Assembly (NCBI GenBank): GCA_934045905.1
Contig: OW203769.1
Coordinates: forward strand, 29,521,910 to 29,585,909
DNA from: Leuctra nigra
Taxonomy: Eukaryota; Arthropoda; Insecta; Plecoptera; Leuctridae
DNA: 64,000 nt
Direction of reading: 5' to 3'
Below are positions 36,331 to 48,468 of this stretch, piece after piece. The translations under genes and the position numbers were made by a program. Below the pieces are notes generated by a model. That model was not told the DNA's origin. It saw nothing but the letters and a program-made list of their open reading frames with translations, and did not search any database. Within the stretch, counting starts at the first letter, position 1. Each line of letters opens with the position of its first letter.

Positions 36331-36548
36331 CTTCTTTGTGGTCTGACATGAAACTTGTAAGTATAATGTTGTGTTCTTGGAAGTGCGAGGATCGAACCCG
36401 GGTCTTATCCTGCTCGCTGGCCAAGTGTTTTATTATGGAAAGCGGCCTCTTTGCCCCTGACCCAATGAGCCCAAGTCCACCTGTAACCTCGCAGGTGGCA
36501 GGTGTACCAGCGCCAAATGTCCGCCCGGGGTCGTCGCATACCTGTCAC

Positions 36549-36595
36549 TCTTACACTCATTACACTCATTACACTCATTACACTGTCATTACAGT
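36549..36595. repeat. short ACTCATTAC tandem repeat
   Basis: About four copies of a 9-bp unit CTCATTACA. Confidence 0.8.
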
Positions 36596-36669
36596 GACAA
36601 ATACACTCGTACTACACAAGATTTAACTCGATCACTCGACAGCACATTGCTTTTTAAATAAACATGGGA

Positions 36670-37045
36670 AAAAAAAACATTACATACCACCTGTATAGTT
36701 TGCAACTGCTGCCCAATAAAGAGTTTTCAATATTGTCATCAGAGATGTACAAATAACATGGGAGGTATAGGTATAGGAAAATCGTTTGAAATTTTGTTTC
36801 ATTTCAAATATCAAGTTGGGATCGTTTTTTCCTGTCTATATATTCCATTGAAATGTTTTTTTGAAATGTTTCAAAAATGTTTAAAAAATGTTTCACAAAT
36901 GTTGTGCAATGTTTCACAAAAGAAATGTTTTTTTTTACATTAACCGTACACAAACAAAATGAGATTCTCTTTATTATGAGATGGAATGAAACGAGTTTAC
37001 TTGGCTGCCATAAGACAGCATGGGTGATCGCTCGACAAAATAAGT
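36670..37045 (-). mobile_element. R1 element, rearranged partial copy
   Basis: On the minus strand it shares CTTGGTATT-less but otherwise collinear segments: TAGTTTGCAACT, GAGTTTTCAATA, ATCAGAGATG, ACATGGGAGGTATAGG on the plus strand, and later TTGGCTGCCATAAGACAGCATGG. The middle is replaced by AAATGTTTC-rich simple sequence (36850-36935). Confidence 0.5.
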
Positions 37046-38951
37046 TTTTGCAACAATGTTGAACGATTTATTTTCAATTTTTTAGTGTTAAAAAGTCAAA
37101 AATGGAAAAAGTGCATAAGGTTTTGCAGAGGTATCGAAATGTAACCCCCCCCCCCCCCCCCTGCATCGTGCTTCCTGGGCAAGCAACTACCCTGGAACCC
37201 TGTTCTCCTATACACAATGCTGAATGGTTGGTGACAGTATTGTGTTGAATATGAATGCAGGGGTGGGTGCTGCTGTGGGTGGGATACCTGTCTGCGAGAT
37301 AATCCCCACATCGGATGCTGTGTCAGACACAGCTGCAGCTGGTACTCTCACATGCCCAGGGCGCATGCGTGCAGGCTGTCTGGGACATCCGTTATATGTC
37401 AACCACTGAGTCACTAGGAGAGATTTCAGCGTTCTGGGCCAATACGTCACAGACCCAGAAGTAAACGGTATAAATATAAGTACTACACAAAATACATTTT
37501 TTTACATGGAAGTTTAAAAAAACTTCTTTATTACGAAAAGACTATTACAAACGTAGGTACATCGTAAATTGTAAATCAGTGCATAAATCTGAATCTAAAT
37601 AATATTCAAATTCTAATAATGTCACAAAATATTTGTGGCTGTCTATTATTTGCATAATTAGTCAATACATATCCTATTGTTGATCTCTATTAACCGCAGT
37701 TTCCACTTTTAAGATATTTCTGAATAAGTATCATTTAATTTCTACCAGCTGTTATGAAACCTCTACATGAAATTCGACCAACATTCGTTTAGACATTGAA
37801 TACAATAGATTACTACGCGATTTTCTTCTGGATGTGCAATGTTTTATAACAGATGATTTCGGTAAAGGCAAAATGTAATACAGCACTCCACTGAATCTTG
37901 CCCAATAACTTACACAATCTCTAATTTGATTTTGTTTTGAACATAGCTTTAGTTATATTTTATACTTATTTTAAACGTTTTCGAAATGTAAAAATACCCC
38001 TAATCATCAATTGAAAATCGGTGAAATCTTCAATTTATCTTTTTACCTACGTTGATCTGACGTCTATTATAATGTTCTAAGTGTCATTCAGATCAGATCT
38101 CTCGAAATACATTAATATTATTGGAATTATTATTTAAACATAATGTATTTTACTATATATCCTCCTATTTCAAAACTTTATTATAGGTATTGTTTGACTA
38201 ATCAATATCAACTAAAATGAAAACAAATTCTAAGAGACTTCTTCCACTGGGGAAAAAAATCATTTGAACTTTATATAAAACTTGTATTAGTACTTCAAAA
38301 CAAAATCGTTTTCAAACCTACAGGATTACATTCATTATTTTCACTTTCTTTGGTTTATTTATCCATAATCTAAACGTTTTCAGGTACTAATGACAAATAA
38401 AATGTAGTAATGGATTTAGATTCTTACACTGAGAATAGGTCATTTGAACTTGATAAAAGATGTATTCTCAAAACACCAATACTTGGTTTCACTAAACGTT
38501 TTCGCCGGTACTGCAATGAGCTGCTCGGCCCACGTGTGCTATGGTACATCCCTAATCAATGCGATGTCACAGCATCCAGCAGAGCAACCTGTAATCAAGT
38601 CTCCACCTCATTAGAATAATTCATAATTCATCGCCTCCAATCCACATGGCTCATTACAGCATTCTTCTCGCCATTGTTGTCTGCAGGCCAATTAAATACA
38701 TTGTGACACTTTGCACCTACAGATCAGTTCTGACATCCTCATTCAGACCCTACGTGAGTTACTTATTCGAAACTAAACCATATAGAATGCGCTAATATCA
38801 GTAAAGATGGCCCCTCACGTGAGTGTGTACCCAGTGCGCTGCATGTCATTCGTAACAGTTCAGTAAAATTTATAATTACATCCGAAATAACAGAAATTGA
38901 TGCTTACCTCAGTGTCAACAATCAAATATAATCGACATATTATTTCATTAC
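37046..38951. other. intergenic stretch, no gene recognised
   Basis: A 17-base C run at 37145-37161; a moderately GC-rich patch at 37250-37460 open in both strands; an ATG-initiated 69-codon ORF at 38410-38619 (plus) of balanced composition but no recognisable domain. Nothing firm. Confidence 0.45.
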
Positions 38952-39160
38952 AGCACACATTCATTGAACTCTTGTGAAAATTAGATGTCTATTCACCAAA
39001 ATCAGCCTTTGACCGATTGCAATTGTTTTGAACGAGGCGTCAAGAAAAATGTGTAAGACGCCTCGTTCAGAAGGCCGTGATAAAAACGATTGATATCTGT
39101 CAAATAGTGATTTTGGTGGATAGACATCAGTTCTCGCAAGAATTTGAATGAATGTGTGCT
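38952..39160. repeat. 209-bp fold-back with 15-base loop
   Basis: AGCACACATTCATT at the left pairs with AATGAATGTGTGCT at the right. The arms remain paired inward (ATGTCTATTCACCAAAATCA against its inverse) to the perfect inner stem GAACGAGGCGTC/GACGCCTCGTTC around a 15-base AT-rich loop. Almost the whole element is stem, as in hairpin MITEs. Confidence 0.75.
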
Positions 39161-39231
39161 CTGTAAAAAATATCAATCATAACCAATGGAATGCAATTTG
39201 GGAAATACTGGAAGAGGGGATACTTTTTCTT

Positions 39232-39545
39232 TTAGCGAGCGTAGCGAACGTCACCATGGTATCTTATGACATTTTCTCTGTGTTTTTTGTGATTTTTTTT
39301 ATCACTCCTATTGGCAAACCGTTCATACAATCGATCTGAAATTTGTCATGCTAATGTAGGTAAGTCTAAGCGGTCTCGTGCAAAGATTTTGCGCAGGATC
39401 CTGAAAATCGTGACCGATCATCTTCAAATTTTTCGAATTGTCATCGGGACAAATATTTTAGGATGTTTTTCAGAAAAATCTGTCGTTACTTCAAATGTTA
39501 TTGTCATTTTACAAACATTTTATGCATGTTTGGAAATATATGTAA
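39232..39545 (+). mobile_element. Helitron-like element, 3'-truncated copy
   Basis: Head AGCGAGCGTAGCGAACG, a T-rich stretch, then CAATCGATCTGAAATTTG and a collinear family body (CCGATCATCTTCAAATTTT). No CCTAG tail follows. Confidence 0.5.
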
Positions 39546-40011
39546 AATTTCTTGAAGAATTCAAAAGATTGATTCATATTTGTTCATTTGTTTAATCCCT
39601 TTACACATTTCAGACACAGTTTACAATGAATTCTGGCTTTAACCACTGCTAGTAACATTCTTCCTAAAACAACATGTTATTTCCTTGGCCTGCTCGCACA
39701 ATACCGATGTCGGTGACAACTATTAGCTATTGTGTGAGCTCATTAGACTGTACAAGTAGTTGGCATGTGACATCAGCATATTCCCCGCCTAGCTTCACCT
39801 TCACCCAACCTCCAGGTCCAGACGAGGCGCTGTCGGATGCTGCGATGACAGATGACATCCATCAGTCACAGGTCAATGTGTGACCTCATGCGTATTCATG
39901 TGCCTCGGCCTGTCAACAGGTGCAGGACACTGTCTTAGCACTCGATCAAGATCAATCAAAGAAATAAGAACTTCGAAGTGGGTATTCCACTGCCTGTACA
40001 GTTCTATAGTT

Positions 40012-40292
40012 GGGCAATTCGAATCTGCACATTTGAATTTCCCAATTTCTCTATTGTGTGACAGCAGAAATATAATATCCCAATCTTGGTTATTCTGGTT
40101 TATAATCTGTTATATTTTCCCAGCTGAAATTTGACAATTTGAGATAAATTTACACTAGAATTGAAGCAAATCTTTGAAACGGACTTCGCAAAAATTGAAT
40201 ATTACTATACGATATGAAAAATATAACGCTAACTTAACCTAAAACCGTGAGAGAACACACAAAAATGTGAATCTTGAAGATTTGAATTGCCC
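40012..40292. mobile_element. GGGCAATTC-TIR element
   Basis: Left end GGGCAATTCGAATCTGC, right end (inverted) GGGCAATTCAAATCTTC. 281 bp, non-coding, no clear target duplication. Its middle (TTTTCCCAGCTGAAATTTGA) is also seen near 9.62 kb. Confidence 0.5.
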
Positions 40293-40564
40293 TAATTGAA
40301 TTGAACAGTGAAAAAAAAGAGATCAAATACCCATCAAAATTATTTTAGTGGATGTAGGTAATCTTGGATTAATGCCTATTTTCAGGCTTCCACATTAATT
40401 TATGTAAATGTCATTGTTGGGCCAATAAAATTACGTACGTTCTTATTTTTTTATGATTTTATAATAAAGAAATAAACTCTTTTGATTTTTATTGATGAGT
40501 ATATGTTTTTTCTCAAACAATCTGTGATATTTTGACCATAGTGCTTTAAACCGAAGAAGTCCCT

Positions 40565-40631
40565 ACGGATGTCGTGAACTACCGTGAACTATATGTCGTG
40601 GACTATGGATGTCGTGAACTATGGATGTCAT
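40565..40631. repeat. degenerate tandem GGATGTCGTGAACTAT
   Basis: About four imperfect copies of a 16-20-bp unit. Confidence 0.7.
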
Positions 40632-40931
40632 AACCTCTAACATCTGATGTTTTGATACAGGATGATGTCTGGTGATGTCGACGATGTAATCGCGCAGCTG
40701 ACAACAGGTCTGTGACGTAATTCTTTCAAATACATTCTAATCAGGAGTCCAGGGAAATCCCTGACGTAAACTATAGCAATCAGAAACTTTATTGGCTGTA
40801 GTTTGACATAAATCGAGCGAGGTTTTTGGATCAAATGTTGAGAAAGTAAAATTTAAAACAGAGTGGCATGTACAAACATGTAATACAAGACACAGATACA
40901 TGAGTACCTACTTGACAAATGTGTTGTACAT

Positions 40932-40966
40932 CAACGGTCGCCAACCTTTTGGACCTCGCTGACCAC
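40932..40966 (+). mobile_element. hAT-like terminal sequence
   Basis: CAACGGTCGCCAACCTTTTG followed by GACCTCGCTGACCAC closely resembles the ends of hAT elements (CAGNGGTCGCCAACCTTTT). No partner end was found nearby. Confidence 0.4.
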
Positions 40967-41093
40967 GTATAACACAATATTATGGTGAATTTATTTTCGT
41001 TTTCCTTCTTTAGTTTGGATTTGTTAAAAAAATAAAAAACCTTCATCAGGAGAATTATCGAAAACAATTACATTTCTGACATAACATAGACAA

Positions 41094-41310
41094 ATTGAAA
41101 AGCAAAAAGAAACAAATTTAGAAATTCCATGGAATTTCCAAATTCTAAATAGAAATTCCATAAAATTTCTAAATTCAAAAAAATCTAAAATAATTATGAA
41201 AAAATTATAATAATTGAAAAGCAGAAGAGACAAATTTAAAAAACATTAAGAATCTATAACAATTTAAAAATTCATTGGAATTTCAAAATTTGTTTTTTTT
41301 GCTTTTCAAG
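41094..41310. repeat. inverted repeat, about 40-bp arms
   Basis: TTGAAAAGCAAAAAGAAACA at about 41094 mirrors TTGTTTTTTTTGCTTTTCAA ending at 41310; several AAATTCCATGGAATTT-type palindromes lie between. Confidence 0.6.
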
Positions 41311-43189
41311 GCAAAAGGGGCCAGAGGGGCCCTCTGGCGGGAGGGCCCCACAGCAGCAAGCGGGTTCGAGGCGCTCAGCCCCGGAAAATGTTTGTTTGCA
41401 GAGAGTCATTTGGTGTGTTTCTGTTCTGTGTCATCTGTCCAGCTAGCCCCGCTTATCTCGCGCTCCTCCCGCCATCTCTTGTGCTGCGGCGGAAACAACG
41501 GCCACATGCACGCCATACGACACGGCCATAAATACAAATACGCACAATAATTTTATTCATTTATGATAAACTATTCGACGTGTTTCACTTCTATACTTCT
41601 TTTTTTCCTTTCCTTTCGACGAATTGTTTTTTCGGAAATAATGTCGTCGCAGTGACGTCGAAAACACAGGATGTGTAATTACAAAGCTAATTAATATTTA
41701 TATATTTTAATTGTATTCGGCGGTTGAGTTTCTCCTGGCGTGGTGTGAGTGAGGTTAGAACCGACACTTGTTGGATGCGAGCTGCGAAGTTGCGTCGCTG
41801 GGGGACACGGAACACGACGTCGATCAGTGGCGTCGCAGATCCCTCCAAGATATTTTTGGGGGCCTCTTACTATTTAATTGCATATACCTACTGTAATAAA
41901 ACGCGATCTTTTTGTGTTAATTCTATGACACTTATTCAATTATTGTAAATCCAGTTGTGTTGTGGATTTTTTTAAAATGAATAGTGAAATTAACCTTAGG
42001 TCCGATTTGGGTCTGGAACAAGGCCTCAGAACAACACGCGGGTCCGGGCCGCCCAGACCCGAAATTTCTTTGAATTTCAGTACAGAATTTAGAGCATTTT
42101 AAACAGAAATTTTGCTCGATGTGATCATTAAAATTCTTTAAATTACTTCTATTTCTCTTAAAATCGATTTTCGATATTTTTGCTTATTATGTATTCACTA
42201 GAGGGACCCGTCATGTAAAACATGACCAATGTGCACCAGTGAGTTATGCGTAAATATAAAACGACAGCAATATTTGTCAGCAGAGTATGCGTCGTTAATA
42301 CATTTGACGTCGTTGATGACCCAATCTTAACAGAAAACGTTAAAAAATGAGGAACGAAGAAAAGCAATTTGATCATACCTATTATGGTAAAACAATTTCA
42401 TATAAGTTTTCAAATTTACACCAGAGTATTCGTACTAAGTAAAAATAAGAAGAAAAACAATGTATGCGCCGTAAAAAAAAATATATATATATTCATTACG
42501 TTGATACCGTGACCTGATGCCCACGGCCTTTTCTTCATTTGTTATGCTATTACATGTTATCTACGGCTTCATTATATTATACGTTCCTCAGATGTAGGGC
42601 GGAAGTAAATTTGTTTGATTTGCGGTGCACAATTTTGGATTGTAATCAAGCTCTATCAAGTACCGTTTCACTGATGTTAACAAATAACGTTATATTGAAG
42701 TATTCTCTTACAATAACTCATGTCACCATTACAAATGATTGGTTGATGTCAGAAATACTGTTCATATTGAAATGGACTTCAGCCGTTCTACCACTAATTA
42801 AAGTATAGATATTCAGTTAACAATGTAAAACTTAAACATTGGTGCTTCAAACTTTATCAACAGCAACATGAATTCGTTGTCAATACATGACTCAATACAG
42901 ACCACTCTACCCGAAATAAGAAACGACTGAAAATGATTAATCTAACAACATTATTTAAAAACTTCGTCGGTTAGTTGGTTTGAGGGTTACAGAACCGTGT
43001 TGATTAAATGTAGGAAGAAAATAATACGTTTGATCGTTTGCAAATTGCATCTTGAGGCCAATGTTAAAAATCTATCGGCTTTGTTTGGTTTTCATGGCCC
43101 TCTAAAATACAGATCAAATGAATTTTTTTAAAAATTACACTTTGACGTTTCTTGGAGTAAAGAAGTTTTCTATGTAATGTCTCTTTTGA
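41311..43189. other. intergenic stretch, no gene recognised
   Basis: Starts with a GC-rich segment (41320-41400) containing a weak B-box-like GGGTTCGAGGCG. CAGTGGCGTCGCAGATCCC near 41825 resembles a hAT terminus. A palindrome GTCATGTAAAACATGAC lies at 42210-42226. No credible ORF. Confidence 0.45.
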
Positions 43190-43545
43190 ACGGTTATTAT
43201 GTGTTATAGTAGATTTTTTACACACTCAAAGGGATAAGGATTACGTTTTAGGTAAGTTATGGTTATTTCTTTACTTTGCGAAGGCAAAAGACGTATTTTT
43301 AGACACGATTGGCAATGAAAGGCCACCATTTTAAATACAAAATAGTGCCGTTTTCAATATAATGTAAAGATTTGGACAGTTATTCTGTGTTAAAATACAT
43401 TTCTTATAAACACAAAGGGATAAGGATTGCCATTTAGGTAAGTTTCAGTTATTTATTTATGCACAAAGAGCAGAAGATGTATTTTGGACATGATTTGGGC
43501 AATGTAACGTCGACCATTTTAATTTTAAATACAACATAGAGAGTG
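43190..43545 (+). repeat. diverged tandem duplication, about 185-bp period
   Basis: Two copies share ACACAAAGGGATAAGGATT, TTTAGGTAAGTT, a GCAAAAGACGTATTTT-like segment and CACGATTGGCAATG / ACCATTTTAAATAC. Each copy carries AGGTAAGT, a strong 5' splice-site-like string. Confidence 0.65.
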
Positions 43546-44439
43546 TGCGCGCGAAATTGAGAGGATGCGCGCGCAGGCGTTCCTGACACACAGACAGAAC
43601 TGCGTAACTATAAGTAAGATTCGATCCAAATCCCCCCCCCCCCCCCCCTCTTCCCCCTGGAACTCTATGATTTGCACATGTGTTGCTGCATGACGCTAAT
43701 CGGCGCCAAACTTTTACAGATAATTCAAAGATTTCTTACCCAACGAATCTCAAAAATGCGATCTTGGACACATTTTTGAAAACGATTATCTCATTTATAT
43801 TCGGTTTCTGTATGAAAGTCAGAATTGAGAAATTCTGGCTTTGAAATCTGTTCTAAATTTCAGCTGACTTTACTAGAATTGGTCAACAATTCAAAGAGCA
43901 ATTAGTTTACTCAGATCTTCAACTAGAGGCCACAATCCCAGAAATTGCGGATTTGAGGGCAATCCTTCCACTGAAAACTAGCGATTATTTGATCAAAAGG
44001 TACAGCTTGATTAGCAAATTGTATGTAACTTATGTTAGCACTGAATTATACCGTTTCATAATTTTGCTACAAATGAAATCACCCTTTATTACTGTCTGAA
44101 GCGTTTAAGAAACAAAAAAAAGTTTAAAATGGTGCCAAATAGTTAAAAATGCTGCAGCATTTAAAAAAAATATTGTTTTTAGCTTTTAGCGACCATTCAA
44201 ATGCGTGAACACATTTTCTATTTGTCTTACTTTCCTTCCTAAACAGCGATATGACGCTCCAAGATCTCATGTCATGTCAAGAACATGATACTTGGTCGTC
44301 TGAACCTGCGGGGATATGTCACATGTGCCAGTGAATAACTCATGTGTAATCACCGGCCTGATTAGTATTTATATATGTGTCTCTATTGTCTGGGTTAATT
44401 CCCCGGGCTCTCGTTGACTTTGGTATCGTACAAGATACA
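43546..44439. other. intergenic stretch, no gene recognised
   Basis: A 17-base C run at 43632-43648. No ORF or repeat structure. Confidence 0.5.
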
Positions 44440-44875
44440 CGTTCTTAGCTGTTTATACACTTTCATAGCTGTGATATACCCGTTCTTAGCTGTTTATACA
44501 ATTTTATAGCTGTGATATACCTGTTCTTAGCTGTGATAAACCTGTTCTTAGATGTGATATACCCGTTATTAGCTGTTTATACACTTTCATAGCTGTTTAT
44601 ACACTTTCTTAGCTGTGATATACCTGTTCTTAGATGTGATATACCTGTTCTTAGATGTGATATACCCGTTATTAGCTGGGATATACCCGTTCTTAGCTGT
44701 TTTATACACTTTCATAGCTGTGGTATACCCGTTCTCAGCTGTGATATACCCGTTCTTATCTGTTGTGTAAAACTACACATTCATAGCTGTGATATACCCG
44801 ATCTTAGCTCTGACATACCAGTTCTTAGCTGTCTTACATAAAGCTGTTATATACCCGTTCTTAGCTTAGATATAC
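44440..44875. repeat. degenerate minisatellite, about 21-bp unit
   Basis: Roughly 20 imperfect units of the form GTTCTTAGCTGTGATATACCC, alternating with TTCATAGCTGTTTATACAC variants. Confidence 0.8.
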
Positions 44876-46548
44876 CTGATTATCAAGAACGTTCAACCAT
44901 ATTACGAATTATTGCAAACTTAATTACTGTTCCTCCAAGTGTATTTTGGTTTTGTCTTTTCTTAACCCTTTCTTGATAACGAAATAATATCGCAGGCTGG
45001 AGGTATTTCTTCATCAAAATAAAAATAAATGAAACATTAATATTTGAAAAGATGTGTGAAACTTGATTGATCGCTTCATTTGTTCAGTGAGATTTAGTAG
45101 TGAATCAAAGATTGCATTTTTCAAAATGTTATGCGTCATTAATTACCATTCTTAGACTTATTATAGCATAATATTGGTCCGGGGTAAATAGCCCCAGAAA
45201 TGTGTTGTAATGCTAACGGTTCTTGAAGCATTTGTTTTTTTCCTACATTTACAAAACTACAGAAGGGCTTCTTAAAGGGGTGACATAAAAGTCTAAGTCC
45301 ATCACACTTAATACTTCTGATTTATATTTATATGTTCTTCTTCATTTGTAATTCTTATTAATGCAAAGTAGTCGTAATATTTTTCTATAGAAAGAGATCT
45401 CGATATAGGTCATCGTCCCAGAGTATTAGAGGGTCAGTATTAACATTGATTCTCCATACAGATACTGCCCCGTAATACTGGACTTTAACACGAGGTTTTC
45501 ATAAAACTTTGATCGCTCATGAAACGATTAATTTCGAACTCGAATTCGGACCATGTATTTTCCAGAAGCTTATTATGTAATTATAGGATAATTACTTAAT
45601 AATCGTAATTATATTGAAGTTTACAACACTGGCAGACGCTGCAAGATTTAATTCGGCTTTTAGGGCGCGTTGGTTGCAACGGTTTTCTCAGCCAACTAGA
45701 AAATGACAACTTTTACTTTTATTCCTCATTAAAACAAATAACATCGTTCAGTTATCTGGTAGAATGTTTCATAGAGTTTTGAAAACGACATCGACATCTG
45801 CTTCGACGTCTTAAAACCTGCGCCAACATTTAAATCTCCGAGGCGAGTTAGAAATGAGTGACTAACTTGGAAATGTGATAGATTTTAAAAATGTTTTGAG
45901 TCAGAGTCATTTCAGTTTGGAGTGATTTCTATACTGAAGGAATTTCCTACAAGATTTGATTGTGAAGCAAAGTCAGATAATATATTAATTAATTTAATAA
46001 TATAGATAAATTATAAAATATATTATTAATATAATCATCATCATCCATTTATTGTGCATGGTCATTTAGGTTTACAAACAATAAATAACATTTAGCCTTC
46101 TTATCGCAGTTGGTCAACAATTACTGAAAAGAAGAATGGTTTAAAATTTGGTAACGAATTAAAATTCAAATCAAGATTTCAATTCAACATGGGCAGTTCA
46201 TAAAGTCGTCTGTAACCTTATAAATACTGCAAATTTACAAATTTAATCATTTGAGTATTTGTGTACAGTGAGTTTATTACTTCTGATGACATATTTTTTC
46301 ACAAAAATTGTTGCTATGGAGCTTTTCTGTTTCTTGAAACTTCTAGTTAATGAAGCTACTAGGTTGATGGATCTTTAAGTTAGGCGAAGCTTTTCTGTTG
46401 TTGAAATTGATGGTTTCTCAACTTTATAAATAATAAAGTTACGAGTTTGTTGAATGTTCTATAGTTACATGTAGCTTCTAGGTATGAAAACTTCCAGTAA
46501 ATGAAGATCTATAAGTTACCTACTTTGTATAAAGAACTGCAGTATAAA
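44876..46548. other. intergenic stretch, no gene recognised
   Basis: AT-rich, no credible ORF, no long repeat structure. Confidence 0.5.
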
Positions 46549-46882
46549 GGGTGAAGCTCTGTATAAGTTGCCTTGTACTAAAGGTACTCTGTATGAGTTG
46601 CCTTGTACTATAAGGGAGTGTGTATAAGTTGCATGTACTATAAGGGAATGTGTATAAGTTGCCTTGTACTATAAGGGAGGCTTTATAAGTTTCATGTACT
46701 ATAAGAGAGTGTGTATAAGTTGCCTTGCACTATAAGGGAGTGTGTATAAGTTGCATGTACTATAAGGGAGTGTGTATATGTTGCATGTACTATAAGGGAG
46801 TGTGTATAAGTTGCATGTACTATAAGGGAGTGTGTATAAGTTGAATTACTATAAGGGAGTGTGTATAAGTTGCATGTACTAT
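46549..46882. repeat. 30-bp minisatellite, first part
   Basis: About 11 units of GGGAGTGTGTATAAGTTGCA-TGTACTATAA (30 bp) with small variations. The array resumes at 47459-47545 after the hAT-like insertion. Confidence 0.85.
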
Positions 46883-47458
46883 CAGTCTTGGGTAGTAACG
46901 TAACGAAAGTAACGCATTACTGTAACGAAATTACTTTTTGGGTAACGAGCCAGTAATTTCATTACAAAATTTTTGAAGTAACGTCCGAGTAATTTCATTA
47001 CTTTTTTCCATGTAATTTGAGGTTAGTAACGCGTTACAAATTGTCGCGCCTCCGCTGTTGTTTTCGTACATCTTTTGCAAGTTGTGGAACTAAATTCACG
47101 ATGAGTAAGATGAATTTAAGCCTGAATTGATTTACCTTTATCTTTTGGACGATTTTTTAATCATAAACACCTAGAATCGCCTTGTAAAATAATGTCAAAT
47201 GGATATATTCACTAAAATGACACGAGAATCTCTTTGCATGCTGGTTGTAGGATAGGCGCCATTTTTCTTATTTTGTTTTGTGTACATTTCGGAAATCACG
47301 GAAAATTTCGAAGTAATTTCGTTACTATTGTTCATGAAATGTAAAGTAATTTCATTACTTCTGAATAATTGTAACGGTAAGGTAATTTTACTACATTTTA
47401 ACCCATGTAATTTGTAACGTAATTTCATTACTTTTTAAAAGTAATTTACCCAAGTCTA
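46883..47458 (-). mobile_element. 577-bp-class hAT-like MITE, copy 1
   Basis: Starts CAGTCTTGGGTAGTAACG and ends AATTTACCCAAGTCTA. Rich in GTAACG/TAATTTC units. Nearly identical over its length to 51298-51874, in opposite orientation. It interrupts the 30-bp minisatellite; the flanks (TGTACTAT and TAAGGGAG) show no 8-bp duplication and join to a normal repeat unit, and the last terminal base is altered. Confidence 0.7.
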
Positions 47459-47545
47459 TAAGGGAGTGTGTATAAGTTGCCTTGCACAATAAGTGAGCTT
47501 TATAAGTTGCCTTGTACTCTAAGGGACTCTGTATATTACTATAAG
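47459..47545. repeat. 30-bp minisatellite, second part
   Basis: Three units of the array seen at 46549-46882. Confidence 0.8.
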
Positions 47546-47549
47546 GGCC

Positions 47550-47715
47550 GTGTAAAGGGCTACGCCGCCATTGGACTGCGCTGGGCTGGCACGAGGGAAC
47601 TGGCCAGGCTGGCTGAGTGGCAGCAGACACGGTTCAGTGACTGCTGCCACGGCTCGTTGCGCCCGGTGATCACAGGAGGCGGTGACAACATGGCGGACAC
47701 CACGTGACCGTGCAG
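47550..47715 (+). promoter_or_regulatory. GC-rich patch with YY1-like and E-box motifs
   Basis: The patch ends in AACATGGCGG (47687-47696, YY1-like, typical just after start sites) and CACGTG (47701-47706). No TATA box or supported ORF follows; the reading frame through it has no recognised product. Confidence 0.25.
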
Positions 47716-48039
47716 GGTTCAAGCCAAGTTCACAGCAACACGAAGCTCATCATCAGCTTTATAAGCCGAGCTTTTGGAGCTTTACTACTATTTTAACGCT
47801 ATATATAAAAGACGGATTCACCTCCGAATCACCCAAATTTTGCTCTTAACATGTATGAATTTTACATGCAAAAAGGAGCTGAAATTCGCTTTTTTATTCT
47901 TTCGGTTTTTATTCGTTTTATTCGTTCTTTCCCTCTGGCACAGAGAAAATAAAATTGCTGATTTGAGCTCTTTATTTCTACTTATTATTTACTATTTAGA
48001 TCTGAAATTACATGAATTTCTGGGAAATTTTCGTGTCCT

Positions 48040-48215
48040 TTTTCGTCTCTTTTGGTACGGATCTCCGTGTTCTTGCCTGTAACTTCCGATGAACAGTTCA
48101 CATTTCTTCTCCGATCTATCTGAAATTTGCACACATGTAATGACTAACCAGATGGAATGCAGACCCAATGTTTACAAAATCTTCCGTTGGATAAAAATTT
48201 TAAAAGCTCGCCTGG
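48040..48215 (+). mobile_element. Helitron-like element, internal fragment
   Basis: TCTTTTGGTACGGATCTCCG, TCTATCTGAAATTTGCACAC and GGAATGCAGACCCAATGTTT align with the first 180 bases of copy A (13242) and of 56296. Both ends missing. Confidence 0.5.
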
Positions 48216-48224
48216 ATAGGTATT

Positions 48225-48400
48225 GGCTATCTTAGCCGATTGAATCGAGTGGAGCACGTTGTCTATATGTAACAACGCTCTGAATCTACGCTCTCAAGGA
48301 CTCGGGTTCGATTCCCGCGGCCGTCCTCTCTGACTGAGGTTGTTCGTGGTTTACCTCAGTCGAGAGGAAAATGATCCCCCTAATAGTGAGCTAATAATAC
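48225..48400 (+). mobile_element. tRNA-derived SINE-like sequence
   Basis: An A-box-like CTTAGCCGATTGAATCGAG is followed about 60 bases later by a perfect B box GGGTTCGATTCCCG (48304-48317). Downstream, TTTACCTCAGTCGAGAGG is shared with 53066-53130 and, inverted, 52450-52500. A tRNA-like head plus a shared body is the SINE layout. Confidence 0.5.
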
Positions 48401-48468
48401 TTATTTTAGCTCATATTTTAGATGCTGCAAGCGCGAGCGCTTTTGCCGTCGTTACATGCTCTTTTTTG

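Noticed and set aside
36336..36626. 96-codon plus ORF
   Set aside because: Crosses a tRNA-like B box and a 9-bp tandem repeat (encoding a His-Tyr-Thr repeat); not gene-like.
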